From CAZFLM01 sp964519955 (GTDB lineage: Bacteria; Armatimonadota; Chthonomonadetes; Chthonomonadales; CAJBBX01): a DNA stretch of 64,000 nt. Below, piece by piece: positions 45,366 to 52,593 of the stretch. Location of the stretch: assembly GCA_964519955.1 (NCBI GenBank), contig CAZFLM010000013.1, positions 1-64,000 on the forward strand, given 5' to 3'. The notes under the pieces are model-generated. The model did not search any database. It saw nothing but the letters and a program-made list of their open reading frames with translations, and was not told where the DNA came from. Made by a program: the position numbers and the translations under genes. Every line of letters starts with the position of its first letter. Within the stretch, counting starts at the first letter, position 1.

Positions 45366-45659
45366 ATGGATTCCCTGATCGCTAGTCTCTACGTGTTCGT
45401 GTTGGCAACCTTCCTCGGCTTCGAGGTCATCCGCCGCGTGTCGCCGCTGCTGCACACGCCGCTGATGTCGCTCACGAACGCGATCTCCGCCATCAGCCTC
45501 GTCGGGTCCATCGTGATCCTCGGCGAGCAGAAGAGCACGCTGACGATGGTCCTCGGCGCGCTGGCGGTCACCGCCTCCACCATCAACGTGGTCAGCGGCT
45601 TCCTCATCACCGACCGCATGCTCAAGATGTTCAAGAAGCGCGACCCGAAGAAGTCGTAG
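45366..45659 (+). CDS. pntAB: NAD(P) transhydrogenase subunit alpha part 2
   Basis: A 97-residue membrane protein with three to four helices forming part of the proton channel. The start Y-V-F-V-L-A-T-F-L-G-F-E-V-I, the H-T-P-L-M-S-x-T-N-A-I-S segment and the basic C-terminus fit the short alpha-2 subunit. It lies 123 nt after pntAA and 21 nt before pntB. Confidence 0.95.
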   Translation: MDSLIASLYVFVLATFLGFEVIRRVSPLLHTPLMSLTNAISAISLVGSIVILGEQKSTLTMVLGALAVTASTINVVSGFLITDRMLKMFKKRDPKKS

Positions 45660-45680
45660 CCCAACGGAGCCATCAACCCC

Positions 45681-47075
45681 GTGCAACAGACCTTCACCCA
45701 GATAGCCTATCTGATCGCCTCCGCTCTCTTCGTGCTCGCCCTGAAGTGGCTGAGCGCGCCGGCCACCGCTCGCAAGGGCGTATGGGCTGGCGAGATCGGC
45801 ATGGTCCTCGCGATCGTCGGCACGCTCCTGCTGCCGGAGATCGTCGCGTTCCACTGGATCATCGTCACGATCCTCATCGGCACGGCCATCGGCATCCCCA
45901 TCGCCATCCTGATGCCGATGACGGCCGTCCCGCAGCGGACCGCGCTGTCGCACTCGTTCGGCGGCCTGGCCGTGGGCCTCGTCGGCGCGGCGGAGTACTA
46001 CCTCTGGCTCTCCGAGGGCGCCGCCTCGATCTCCCACTTCAAGATGGGCGTCGTCTCGTTCGAGGTCATCCTGGGCTTCCTCACGTTCACCGGCTCGCTG
46101 ATGGCGTTCGGCAAGCTGCAGGAGCTGCTGCCCACCCGGCCGATCACGTACAAGGGCCAGAACTTCGTCAACTTCGTGCTGTTCGGGATCGCCCTGGCGG
46201 CCGGCGTGTGGCTGACCATCGATCCCTCGCAGTCGCTGCTCTTCCCACTGCTGATCGCGCTCTCGCTGACATTCGGCGTGCTGCTGATTATCCCGATCGG
46301 CGGGGCCGACATGCCGACGGTCATCTCCCTGCTGAACTCCTACGCCGGGCTCTCCGCCTGCGCGATGGGCTTCGTGCTGGAGAACAAGCTGCTGATCATC
46401 GCCGGCGCCCTGGACGGCTCGTCCGGGTTCATTCTCTCGGTCATCATGTGCAAGGCGATGAACCGGTCCTTCACCAACGTGCTGTTCGGCGCGTTCGGCC
46501 AGGTCCAGCAGAAGGCGATCGGCGCAAAGGAGGAGCGGACGGTCCGCAGCGCGAGCCCGGAGGAAGCCGCCGCGATCCTGGAGACCTCGCAGACCGTCGT
46601 GGTGGTGCCGGGCTACGGCATGGCGGTCGCCCAGGCCCAGCACAAGGTGCGCGAGCTGTACGACGCCCTCACGAAGCGCGGCGTGGACGTGAAGTTCGGC
46701 ATCCACCCGGTCGCGGGACGCATGCCGGGCCACATGAACGTGCTGCTGGCCGAGGCCGACATCCCCTACGACCACCTGCTCGAGATGGACGAGATCAACC
46801 CCGAGCTGCCGCACACCGACACGGTGCTCATCATCGGCGCCAACGACGTGACCAACCCGGCGGCGCGCACGGACCAGAGCAGCCCGATCTACGGCATGCC
46901 GATCATCGACGTCGACAAGGCGCGCACGGTGATGGTGATCAAGCGGAGCATGAGTTCCGGCTTCGCGGGCATCGACAACGAGCTGTACTACATGGACCGC
47001 ACCATGATGCTCTTCGGCGACGCCAAGGCGTTCGTCGGCGAGATCGTCAAGGAACTGGCGGCCAACAAGGACTGA
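45681..47075 (+). CDS. pntB: NAD(P) transhydrogenase subunit beta
   Basis: A 464-residue protein with about eight or nine membrane helices followed by the NADP(H)-binding domain III. Domain III shows V-V-V-P-G-Y-G-M-A-V-A-Q-A-Q-H, K-F-G-I-H-P-V-A-G-R-M-P-G-H-M-N-V-L-L-A-E-A and I-G-A-N-D-V-T-N-P-A. It completes the pump that drives NADPH formation with the proton gradient. GTG start at 45681. A very long hairpin begins three bases after the stop. Confidence 0.97.
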   Translation: MQQTFTQIAYLIASALFVLALKWLSAPATARKGVWAGEIGMVLAIVGTLLLPEIVAFHWIIVTILIGTAIGIPIAILMPMTAVPQRTALSHSFGGLAVGLVGAAEYYLWLSEGAASISHFKMGVVSFEVILGFLTFTGSLMAFGKLQELLPTRPITYKGQNFVNFVLFGIALAAGVWLTIDPSQSLLFPLLIALSLTFGVLLIIPIGGADMPTVISLLNSYAGLSACAMGFVLENKLLIIAGALDGSSGFILSVIMCKAMNRSFTNVLFGAFGQVQQKAIGAKEERTVRSASPEEAAAILETSQTVVVVPGYGMAVAQAQHKVRELYDALTKRGVDVKFGIHPVAGRMPGHMNVLLAEADIPYDHLLEMDEINPELPHTDTVLIIGANDVTNPAARTDQSSPIYGMPIIDVDKARTVMVIKRSMSSGFAGIDNELYYMDRTMMLFGDAKAFVGEIVKELAANKD

Positions 47076-47077
47076 CG

Positions 47078-47143
47078 GGACTTGGGACTTGGGGGTTGGG
47101 GCTGGCGCCCAGCCCCAAGTCCCAACCCCCAAGTCCCAAGTCC
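47078..47143 (+). repeat. long hairpin built from heptanucleotide repeats, after pntB
   Basis: The left arm (47078-47097) pairs perfectly with 47124-47143 (20 bp), and an inner stem 47098-47105 pairs with 47109-47116 (8 bp). A single 7-nt bulge (47117-47123, AAGTCCC) equals one extra repeat unit. The sequence consists of 7-nt units of the GGGACTT / GGGGGTT type on the left and their complements on the right. Further CCCCCAT/CCCCCAA units continue to about 47165. It probably terminates pntB transcription or protects the mRNA end. Confidence 0.75.
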
Positions 47144-47214
47144 ATCCCCCATCCCCCAACCCCCGCCCTTCTGCCGTGCTCCGTGTGAAATGCTCCTCAA
47201 GCAAGCCGCGCACT

Positions 47215-47305
47215 CCCGAGGCGAGTGGTAGAACTAACCACAGCTAAACAACGCTCTCTCGGGATGGCGCAGGCGCCACCTGACATAGCCGCCGACGAAG
47301 GTGGC
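47215..47305 (+). promoter_or_regulatory. candidate structured leader upstream of the small Cys-rich gene
   Basis: CCCGAG (47215-47220) can pair with CTCGGG (47258-47263), enclosing GTGGT (47225-47229) / ACCAC (47237-47241) and a weak third stem. Then follow TGGCG (47265-47269) / CGCCA (47274-47278) and GCCGCC (47288-47293) / GGTGGC (47300-47305, one wobble). Three consecutive helices end 11 nt before the ribosome site at 47316-47322. It does not match a riboswitch class that I can recognise. Confidence 0.35.
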
Positions 47306-47330
47306 CAGGGATAGGACAGGAGCACTTCTG

Positions 47331-47600
47331 ATGACACAGGTAGTTGAGGTATCGACAGGAACGAGCGCATGCACGCAGGGCCGCGACGGCATCTGCGACT
47401 TGCGCAGCCTCGCGGACGACGCGTGCGAACGCTGTGCACGGTTCGCGAGTCTGTTGGACACGGTCAATGAGCTGTACGGCGACACCGTCTGGGGCGTCAC
47501 CCCCGAGGGCGTCCTGCAGGAGCTGGAGCGGCCCGCCGCCCTCCTGCTCCCCGAGCCCGGGGACCCGGGCTTCCCGCGGGAAGCGGCGCTGATCGCGTAG
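47331..47600 (+). CDS. small Cys-containing hypothetical protein
   Basis: An 89-residue acidic protein of unknown family. Four cysteines in the first half (A-C-T, G-I-C-D, D-A-C-E-R-C) could bind metal. The second half is proline- and leucine-rich with an acidic face. ATG 47331 has acaggag eight bases upstream. The gene is monocistronic: a structured leader precedes it, and a strong terminator (47609-47637) follows eight bases after its stop. Confidence 0.6.
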   Translation: MTQVVEVSTGTSACTQGRDGICDLRSLADDACERCARFASLLDTVNELYGDTVWGVTPEGVLQELERPAALLLPEPGDPGFPREAALIA

Positions 47601-47608
47601 GATTGACA

Positions 47609-47637
47609 CGGGCCGGGAGCGCGAAGCTCCCGGCCCG
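47609..47637 (+). terminator. perfect 12-bp terminator-type hairpin
   Basis: CGGGCCGGGAGC (47609-47620) pairs perfectly with GCTCCCGGCCCG (47626-47637) around the 5-nt loop GCGAA. It ends transcription of the small Cys-rich gene; no long T-tract follows. Confidence 0.7.
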
Positions 47638-47714
47638 CGGCGTCTCTGGCGGGGCGACCCGATGCGCTACAATGGTGCGTGCCTCTTGGCAGACGAGAGG
47701 CCCGGAGGCGCCGC

Positions 47715-48320
47715 TTGCTGCAGTCACTGGACAACGCTCTCTTCGCCGTGCTGAACCAGGGCATGGGCAACCCCTTCCTCGATGCGGTCATGCCCGTCAT
47801 CACCGGGCTGCACCACACCAAGTGGTTCCTCTGGGTCGTCGGGCTGTTCGCGGTGGCCGTGCTGGCCCGCGGATCGCGACGGGCGCGGGTGTGGGTGCTC
47901 TGCGCCATCGTCGCCGTCGGGCTGAGCGACCTGTTCTGCGCCCGCGTGGTGAAGCGCATCGTGCCGCGCGACCGCCCCTGCAGCATCGTCGCCGCCACGG
48001 GCGCCATGACCTACCCCGACACGCGGCTCGTCGGCAACTGCCCGGGCTCCAAGTCGTTCCCCTCGAACCACGCGTCCAACATGATGGCGCTCGGCCTGGT
48101 CTGCTGCTGGTTCACGCGGGGCCGCAAGCGCTGGGCGTGGATGCTGCTGCCGCTGGTGGTGGGCTACAGCCGCGTGTACCTCGGCTACCACTACCCGCTG
48201 GACATGGTCGGCGGCTGGGCGGTGGGCGCGCTGGTGGGCGCCGCGGCCGTGCTGGCGCTGCGGGGCCTGGTGCGCGAGGATAAGCCAGGAACCGACCCGC
48301 CGGCCGAGGCGGCATCGTAG
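47715..48320 (+). CDS. PAP2-superfamily membrane phosphatase
   Basis: A 201-residue polytopic membrane protein with the complete lipid-phosphatase signature: K-R-I-V-P-R-D-R-P, S-F-P-S-N-H-A-S and S-R-V-Y-L-G-Y-H-Y-P-L-D-M-V-G-G. The probable substrate is undecaprenyl pyrophosphate or another lipid phosphate. TTG 47715 is preferred because cggagg lies six bases upstream. GTG 47679 is possible and would be leaderless, since TACAAT (47668-47673) ends five bases before it. Confidence 0.9.
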   Translation: MLQSLDNALFAVLNQGMGNPFLDAVMPVITGLHHTKWFLWVVGLFAVAVLARGSRRARVWVLCAIVAVGLSDLFCARVVKRIVPRDRPCSIVAATGAMTYPDTRLVGNCPGSKSFPSNHASNMMALGLVCCWFTRGRKRWAWMLLPLVVGYSRVYLGYHYPLDMVGGWAVGALVGAAAVLALRGLVREDKPGTDPPAEAAS

Positions 48321-48348
48321 GCCGCGTCGCGCCGGGGCTGACATGGAC

Positions 48349-48378
48349 GGAGGCCGGGAGCAAACGCCCCCGGCCTCC
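48349..48378 (+). terminator. perfect 10-bp hairpin after the PAP2 gene
   Basis: GGAGGCCGGG (48349-48358) pairs with CCCGGCCTCC (48369-48378) around ten bases. It lies 28 nt after the PAP2 stop. Confidence 0.65.
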
Positions 48379-48729
48379 TGGTGTATATGGACCGCCCTCG
48401 CGGACGGCGGCATCGCAGATAACCTGCACGGTACCTCGCCGGCCCCAATCACTACGCCCTCAAATGGCGCCCCTTCGTCGTCAGGCCGCGGCTCCCCCAC
48501 CCAACCAGGCAGCCCGCCCTCAAGACCGGTAGAATAGGCCTCGCGCTATCCCGTCCAGCTCGTCAGAGTGTTCGGCGGAGTTTGCTCCATCCACCCTCCT
48601 TGCTCGAAGAGTGCTCTCCCGGAGGAAACCTCCCTCCCCATCTCAACGACACTGACATTGTTCCATCCCACGCGAGGATCCATCCCGTCACGGATACCGG
48701 TTCGTACGATGTGCCTGGCCGCCCGCGAG
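48379..48729. other. 350-nt region without a recognisable gene
   Basis: No frame on either strand shows a family motif, and short open frames here have atypical codon use. It contains a small perfect palindrome GGAGG-AAA-CCTCC (48621-48633). It is the shared 3' region of the convergent PAP2 and rhaM genes. Confidence 0.5.
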
Positions 48730-49053
48730 CTACTCCATCAGGAACGACATCTGGAGCAGCTTGACGGGCTGGCCGCCCTGATCGGAGTCCGTCGCGCTGT
48801 CGAGGTAGTCCTGCATGAAGACCTGCCACCGCGTGTGGACCTCCGACTTGTCGAGGTAGGCGCAGGTGGCGTCCCAGTCGTCGCACTCCAGGTAGCCGAA
48901 CTCCATGCCGTTCGGGAGAAGCCACAGGCTGTAGTTGCGCATGCCGGCAGCCTTCAGCTCGGCCAGCAGGTCGGGCCACACGTTCGCGTGGATCTTCTTG
49001 TACTCCTCGATCTTGTCCGGCTTCACCTGAAGCAGCAGGCCGATGCGTTGCAT
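48730..49053 (-). CDS. rhaM: L-rhamnose mutarotase
   Basis: A 107-residue enzyme interconverting the anomers of L-rhamnose. Tyr 18 and His 22, the known catalytic pair of the RhaM/YiiL family, fall in I-E-E-Y-K-K-I-H-A-N-V-W-P; the later L-W-L-L and Y-L-E-C-D-D-W-D-A-T segments also fit. ATG 49053 has ggaggg six bases upstream. It is divergent from a sugar isomerase-like gene, which supports a role in a deoxysugar pathway, although no rhamnulokinase or aldolase is in the window. Confidence 0.9.
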   Translation of the reverse strand: MQRIGLLLQVKPDKIEEYKKIHANVWPDLLAELKAAGMRNYSLWLLPNGMEFGYLECDDWDATCAYLDKSEVHTRWQVFMQDYLDSATDSDQGGQPVKLLQMSFLME

Positions 49054-49235
49054 GGAAGTCCCTCCGTCGTGCGGCAGCGCGCCGCGCGGTTGCAGAATGG
49101 TGGCGCGAGGAACGGCGGAACCGGCAGGCTTCCGGCAGCGTTCCGCCGAAGTAGGCTCCGTGTCGAGCCCTCGCGCGATACACGATTCGGCTCCGGAGGC
49201 GCGAGTCCTCCGCTCGGAAGCGAAAGGAGACAACC

Positions 49236-50069
49236 ATGCGTCTTGGTGGACCGGTCTACGGAGACTGCAGCGACCCCGAACGCTGGGCTGCGGCAACCCG
49301 GGCGGCTGGCTATAGGGCCGCCTACTGCCCGGTCGACGCCACGGCGAGCGACGACCTCGTCAAGGCCTACGCCGATGCAGCCGCGAAAGCCGATATCGTC
49401 ATCGCGGAGGTCGGCGCCTGGTCGAACCCGATGAGCCCCGATGAGAAGACCCGCGCCGAGGCCGTGGCCCATTGCCAGAAGCAGCTCGACCTGGCCGATC
49501 GCATCGGCGCGCGCTGCTGCGTCAACATCGTCGGCTCGCTCGGCACGAAGTGGGACGGCCCGTGCGCCGCCGACCTCGCCCCCGAGACCTTCGACCTCGT
49601 CGTCGAGACCGTCCGCGGCATCATCGACGCCGTCAAGCCGACGCGCACGTTCTACACGCTGGAGACGATGCCCTGGATGCTGCCTGACAGCACCGACAGC
49701 TACCTGGAACTGATCGCCGCGATCGACCGCCCCGCCCTGGCGGTGCACTTCGACCCGGTGAACCTGATCAGCAGCCCGCAGTGCTTCTTCGACAACGCGG
49801 CGCTCATGCGCGACTTCGTCAGGCGGCTCGGACCGCGCATCCGCAGCGTCCACGTGAAGGACATCCTGCTGGGCCAGAACCTGACCGTCCACCTGGACGA
49901 GGTGCGCCCCGGCACCGGCGGGCTCGACCACGCGGCCCTGCTCGTGGCGCTCAGCGGCCTCCGCGCCGACCTGCCGATCATGCTGGAGCACCTGGCAACC
50001 GAGGAGGAGTACAGCCTCGCCGCCGAGCACATCCGCAAGGTCGCGGCTGAGTGCGGAGTGACCGTATGA
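49236..50069 (+). CDS. sugar phosphate isomerase/epimerase (xylose-isomerase-like TIM barrel)
   Basis: A 277-residue cytoplasmic TIM-barrel protein of the AP-endonuclease-2 superfamily. Metal-site candidates lie in T-L-E-T-M-P-W (Glu), V-H-F-D-P-V-N (Asp/His), S-V-H-V-K-D (His/Asp) and M-L-E-H near the end. There is no signal peptide, unlike the relative at 13514. It overlaps the next gene by four bases (ATGA) and is divergent from rhaM, so the three genes probably act on one sugar. Confidence 0.87.
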   Translation: MRLGGPVYGDCSDPERWAAATRAAGYRAAYCPVDATASDDLVKAYADAAAKADIVIAEVGAWSNPMSPDEKTRAEAVAHCQKQLDLADRIGARCCVNIVGSLGTKWDGPCAADLAPETFDLVVETVRGIIDAVKPTRTFYTLETMPWMLPDSTDSYLELIAAIDRPALAVHFDPVNLISSPQCFFDNAALMRDFVRRLGPRIRSVHVKDILLGQNLTVHLDEVRPGTGGLDHAALLVALSGLRADLPIMLEHLATEEEYSLAAEHIRKVAAECGVTV

Positions 50070-51043
50070 CGCGCACGGAGCGCCGGGTCACGTTCACGGC
50101 CCGCGAGACCGCCGAGCTGATCGCTGCCGAGGTCACCCCGCCGCCGCTGGGTCCGCGCGAGGTGGCTGGGCAGACGCTCGTCAGCCTGGTCAGCACGGGC
50201 ACGGAGCTGGAGTGGGGCTACCGCGGCGCGACGTTCCCCAGCCACCCGGGCTACGCGGCCGTCTTCCGCATCGACGAGGTGGGCGCCGAGGTCACCGGCC
50301 TCGCGCCGGGTTCGGTGGCGTTCTGCCTGGGCAACCACGCCTCGCACCAGCGCGTGCCGGTGGACGACGCGATCCCCGTGCCAGAGGGCCTGGCGCCCGA
50401 CATCGCCGCGTTCGGGCGCATCGCCTGTATCTCGATGAGCACTCTCACCACGACGACAGCCCGACCGCCTGGCCCCGTGCTCATCACCGGCCTCGGGCTC
50501 GTCGGCAACATCGCGGCGCAGGTCTTCGCGTCCGCGGCCTACGAGGTGTACGGCTACGACCCCTCGCCCATCCGGCGCTCGGCGGTCGAGGGCATCCGCG
50601 GCGTGCACGTGCTGGCGGAGGGCGCGCTCGACCCGGCCGGCCCGGTTGGCGGCTACGCGCTGGCCCTGGAATGCTCCGGGCTGGAGGGGCCGGCGCTGGA
50701 GTGCTGCCAGGCGGTGCGCCAGCGCGGCGAGGTCGTGCTGATCGGCGTGCCCTGGCGCAAGCGCAGCGACCTGCCGGCCTTCGACCTGCTCCACGCGGTG
50801 TTCCACAAGTACGCCGTGCTGCGCAGCGGGTGGGAGTGGGAGGTGCCCATCAAGGAGCAGCCGTTCCGCACCAACAGCATCCACGGCAACATCGCCACGG
50901 CCATGCGCTGGCTGCAGGAGGGCAGGCTCCGGGTCGCCGATCTCTACGAGGCGCGCCGCCCCGAGGACTGCCCGGAGGTCTACGCCACGCTGGCGAAGGG
51001 CGCCTGGCCCAAACCCGCCGCCCTGTTCGACTGGCGGATGTAG
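50066..51043 (+). CDS. medium-chain dehydrogenase/reductase family protein
   Basis: A 325-residue zinc-alcohol-dehydrogenase-like oxidoreductase. The N-terminal GroES-like part contains V-S-T-G-T-E-L-E-W-G; the nucleotide-binding loop is G-L-G-L-V-G-N-I-A-A followed by G-Y-D-P, suggesting NAD preference. The usual structural-zinc cysteine cluster is absent. It resembles the dehydrogenases that oxidise sugars or inositol-like polyols. It is translationally coupled to the preceding isomerase gene. Confidence 0.85.
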   Translation: MTRTERRVTFTARETAELIAAEVTPPPLGPREVAGQTLVSLVSTGTELEWGYRGATFPSHPGYAAVFRIDEVGAEVTGLAPGSVAFCLGNHASHQRVPVDDAIPVPEGLAPDIAAFGRIACISMSTLTTTTARPPGPVLITGLGLVGNIAAQVFASAAYEVYGYDPSPIRRSAVEGIRGVHVLAEGALDPAGPVGGYALALECSGLEGPALECCQAVRQRGEVVLIGVPWRKRSDLPAFDLLHAVFHKYAVLRSGWEWEVPIKEQPFRTNSIHGNIATAMRWLQEGRLRVADLYEARRPEDCPEVYATLAKGAWPKPAALFDWRM

Positions 51044-51053
51044 GGCGAGGGCC

Positions 51054-51119
51054 GGGACTTGGGGGTTGGGACTTGGGTGTTGGGACTTGGGGTTGGGACT
51101 TGGGGGTCGGGGATTGGGG
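51054..51119 (+). repeat. heptanucleotide tandem repeat (GGGACTT type)
   Basis: About nine consecutive units of GGGACTT, GGGGGTT, GGGTGTT, GGGGATT and similar (one unit is 6 nt) start 11 nt after the dehydrogenase stop. The same units make up the left arm of the hairpin at 47078, but here they occur in only one orientation. Confidence 0.85.
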
Positions 51120-51136
51120 CCGGCGGCGTGAGGCCG

Positions 51137-51185
51137 GCGAATGAATTCGCGCCTACCAACGGCACCAAACCCGCCTGCGCGGGTT
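51137..51185. repeat. tandem palindromes GCGAA-TTCGC and AACCCGC-GCGGGTT
   Basis: GCGAA (51137-51141) / TTCGC (51146-51150) around TGAA, and AACCCGC (51168-51174) / GCGGGTT (51179-51185) around CTGC. Two small perfect hairpins in a row lie between two heptamer arrays, as in REP-type interspersed palindromes. Only one copy is in this window. Confidence 0.5.
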
Positions 51186-51217
51186 CAACGGCAACGGCGC
51201 AGCGCAGCACGCCGTAC

Positions 51218-51250
51218 CTTCTGGCTTCTGGCTTCTGACTTCTGACTTCT
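51218..51250 (+). repeat. heptanucleotide tandem repeat (CTTCTGA/CTTCTGG)
   Basis: Units CTTCTGG, CTTCTGG, CTTCTGA, CTTCTGA and a partial CTTCT. It ends 30 nt before the methyltransferase start, so it may lie in that gene's leader or promoter. Confidence 0.85.
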
Positions 51251-51280
51251 CGCCACTCGCTACCCAGAGCGGAGGTCCCA

Positions 51281-52003
51281 TTGAGCGACTTCGAACGTGT
51301 TGCGGAGAGCTACGCGCGGTTTCGCACCATCCACCCCGGCGTGCTGGAGGCGCTCATCGTCGGGGCGGAGCTGACGGCCGAGTCGCGCGTGCTCGAGGTT
51401 GGATGCGGAACCGGCAACTACCTGCGCGCCGTCATCGCGCAGACCGGGTGCTCCGGCGAGGGGGTCGAGCCGTCACCGGCCATGCTGGAGCAGGCGCGGA
51501 GGCACCTCGGCACGTACGTGCAGGGGCGCGCGGAGGAGCTGCCGCAGACGGACGCGAGCTTCGACCTGGTGTTCACGGTCGACGTGATCCACCATGTGGC
51601 GGACCGCCCGGCCTACTTCCGCGAGGCGAGGCGCGTGCTCAAGCCCGGCGGCTCCATCTGCACGGTCACCGACTCGCCGGACATCATCCGCACGCGCAAG
51701 CCGATGGCCGAGTACTTCCCGGAGACCGTGGCGGCCAACCTGGCGAAGTACCCGGCCATCGAGACGCTGCGCGGCGAGATGGAGGCGGCCGGCTTCCCCA
51801 GGCAGCGCGTCGAGACCGCAATGATCGAGTTTCGCCTGGCCGACGCGAGCATGTACCGCGAGCGCGTGTTCTCCGCCCTGCGCGACATCCCGGACGAGGC
51901 CTGGCGGCGCGGGCTGGAGCGGCTGGAGCGGGACCTGGTCCTCGGCCCCATCCATGCCACGTCGCGGTACACTCTCGTGTGGGCGGTGAAGCCGCGCGGC
52001 TGA
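51281..52003 (+). CDS. class I SAM-dependent methyltransferase
   Basis: A 240-residue soluble methyltransferase. Motif I is L-E-V-G-C-G-T-G-N-Y, the acidic loop is G-V-E-P-S, motif II is F-D-L-V-F-T-V-D-V-I-H-H-V-A and motif III is V-L-K-P-G-G. It belongs to the Methyltransf_11-like group; the substrate is unknown. TTG 51281 follows cggagg. The stop is two bases from the convergent lipoprotein gene. Confidence 0.88.
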   Translation: MSDFERVAESYARFRTIHPGVLEALIVGAELTAESRVLEVGCGTGNYLRAVIAQTGCSGEGVEPSPAMLEQARRHLGTYVQGRAEELPQTDASFDLVFTVDVIHHVADRPAYFREARRVLKPGGSICTVTDSPDIIRTRKPMAEYFPETVAANLAKYPAIETLRGEMEAAGFPRQRVETAMIEFRLADASMYRERVFSALRDIPDEAWRRGLERLERDLVLGPIHATSRYTLVWAVKPRG

Positions 52004-52005
52004 CG

Positions 52006-52476
52006 TCACGGGTTCGAGTAGTAGAACGTGCCGAGCGTCGTGATCAGCTCGTTGCCCGCCTTGTCCGCAGCCCGCAGGACCAGCGTGACGTACGCCGAGC
52101 GGTGGCTCTGCCCGGGATCGAGCGTCGTGAAGTCCAGGTCCGCCTGCCACCCTCCCGTCGTGTCGCTCTGCGCCGACATGGCGATGGACCTCCCAAGGTC
52201 GAACGTGCCGCCATACGACGCGAACAGACGGATGGTGGGTGGCTGGCTCGTACCGATCCCGCCCGCGTCAGCGAGGGTGGCGGAGACTTGCAGCACGGTG
52301 GTAGGGTGAACTACAGGCACCGTCTTGTCCGTCGGCAGCATCTGCTGCTGCTCGGTGGTACTCGTGTACAGCACGGCCCTGGTGACGGTCGGCGGCGTTG
52401 TGTCGTCCGACTTGCCAACGCCGCCGCCACAGCCATACGCCAGTGGGGCGATCAACGGAAGAGCCAGCAAGAGCAC
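52006..52476 (-). CDS. small predicted lipoprotein with Ig-like region
   Basis: A 156-residue protein. The leader L-L-L-A-L-P-L-I-A-P-L-A-Y-G-C is a lipobox with Cys 16. The mature part is Thr-rich and beta-predicted, with L-Q-V-S-A-T-L-A-D-A-G-G-I-G, D-P-G-Q-S-H-R-S and V-L-R-A-A-D-K-A-G-N-E, as in bacterial Ig-like domains. GTG 52476 is the only usable start near the leader. Function unknown; envelope-anchored. Confidence 0.68.
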   Translation of the reverse strand: MLLLALPLIAPLAYGCGGGVGKSDDTTPPTVTRAVLYTSTTEQQQMLPTDKTVPVVHPTTVLQVSATLADAGGIGTSQPPTIRLFASYGGTFDLGRSIAMSAQSDTTGGWQADLDFTTLDPGQSHRSAYVTLVLRAADKAGNELITTLGTFYYSNP

Positions 52477-52593
52477 GACGGGACGTCTTGGCGCCGTCTG
52501 GTATCTCCTCTGCAGTGGTGTTGCGCTGTCCCGATCCCGATACGCTGATCATAGGTACTTTCGTCACCTTCAACCCATGCGAAACGGACCAAC

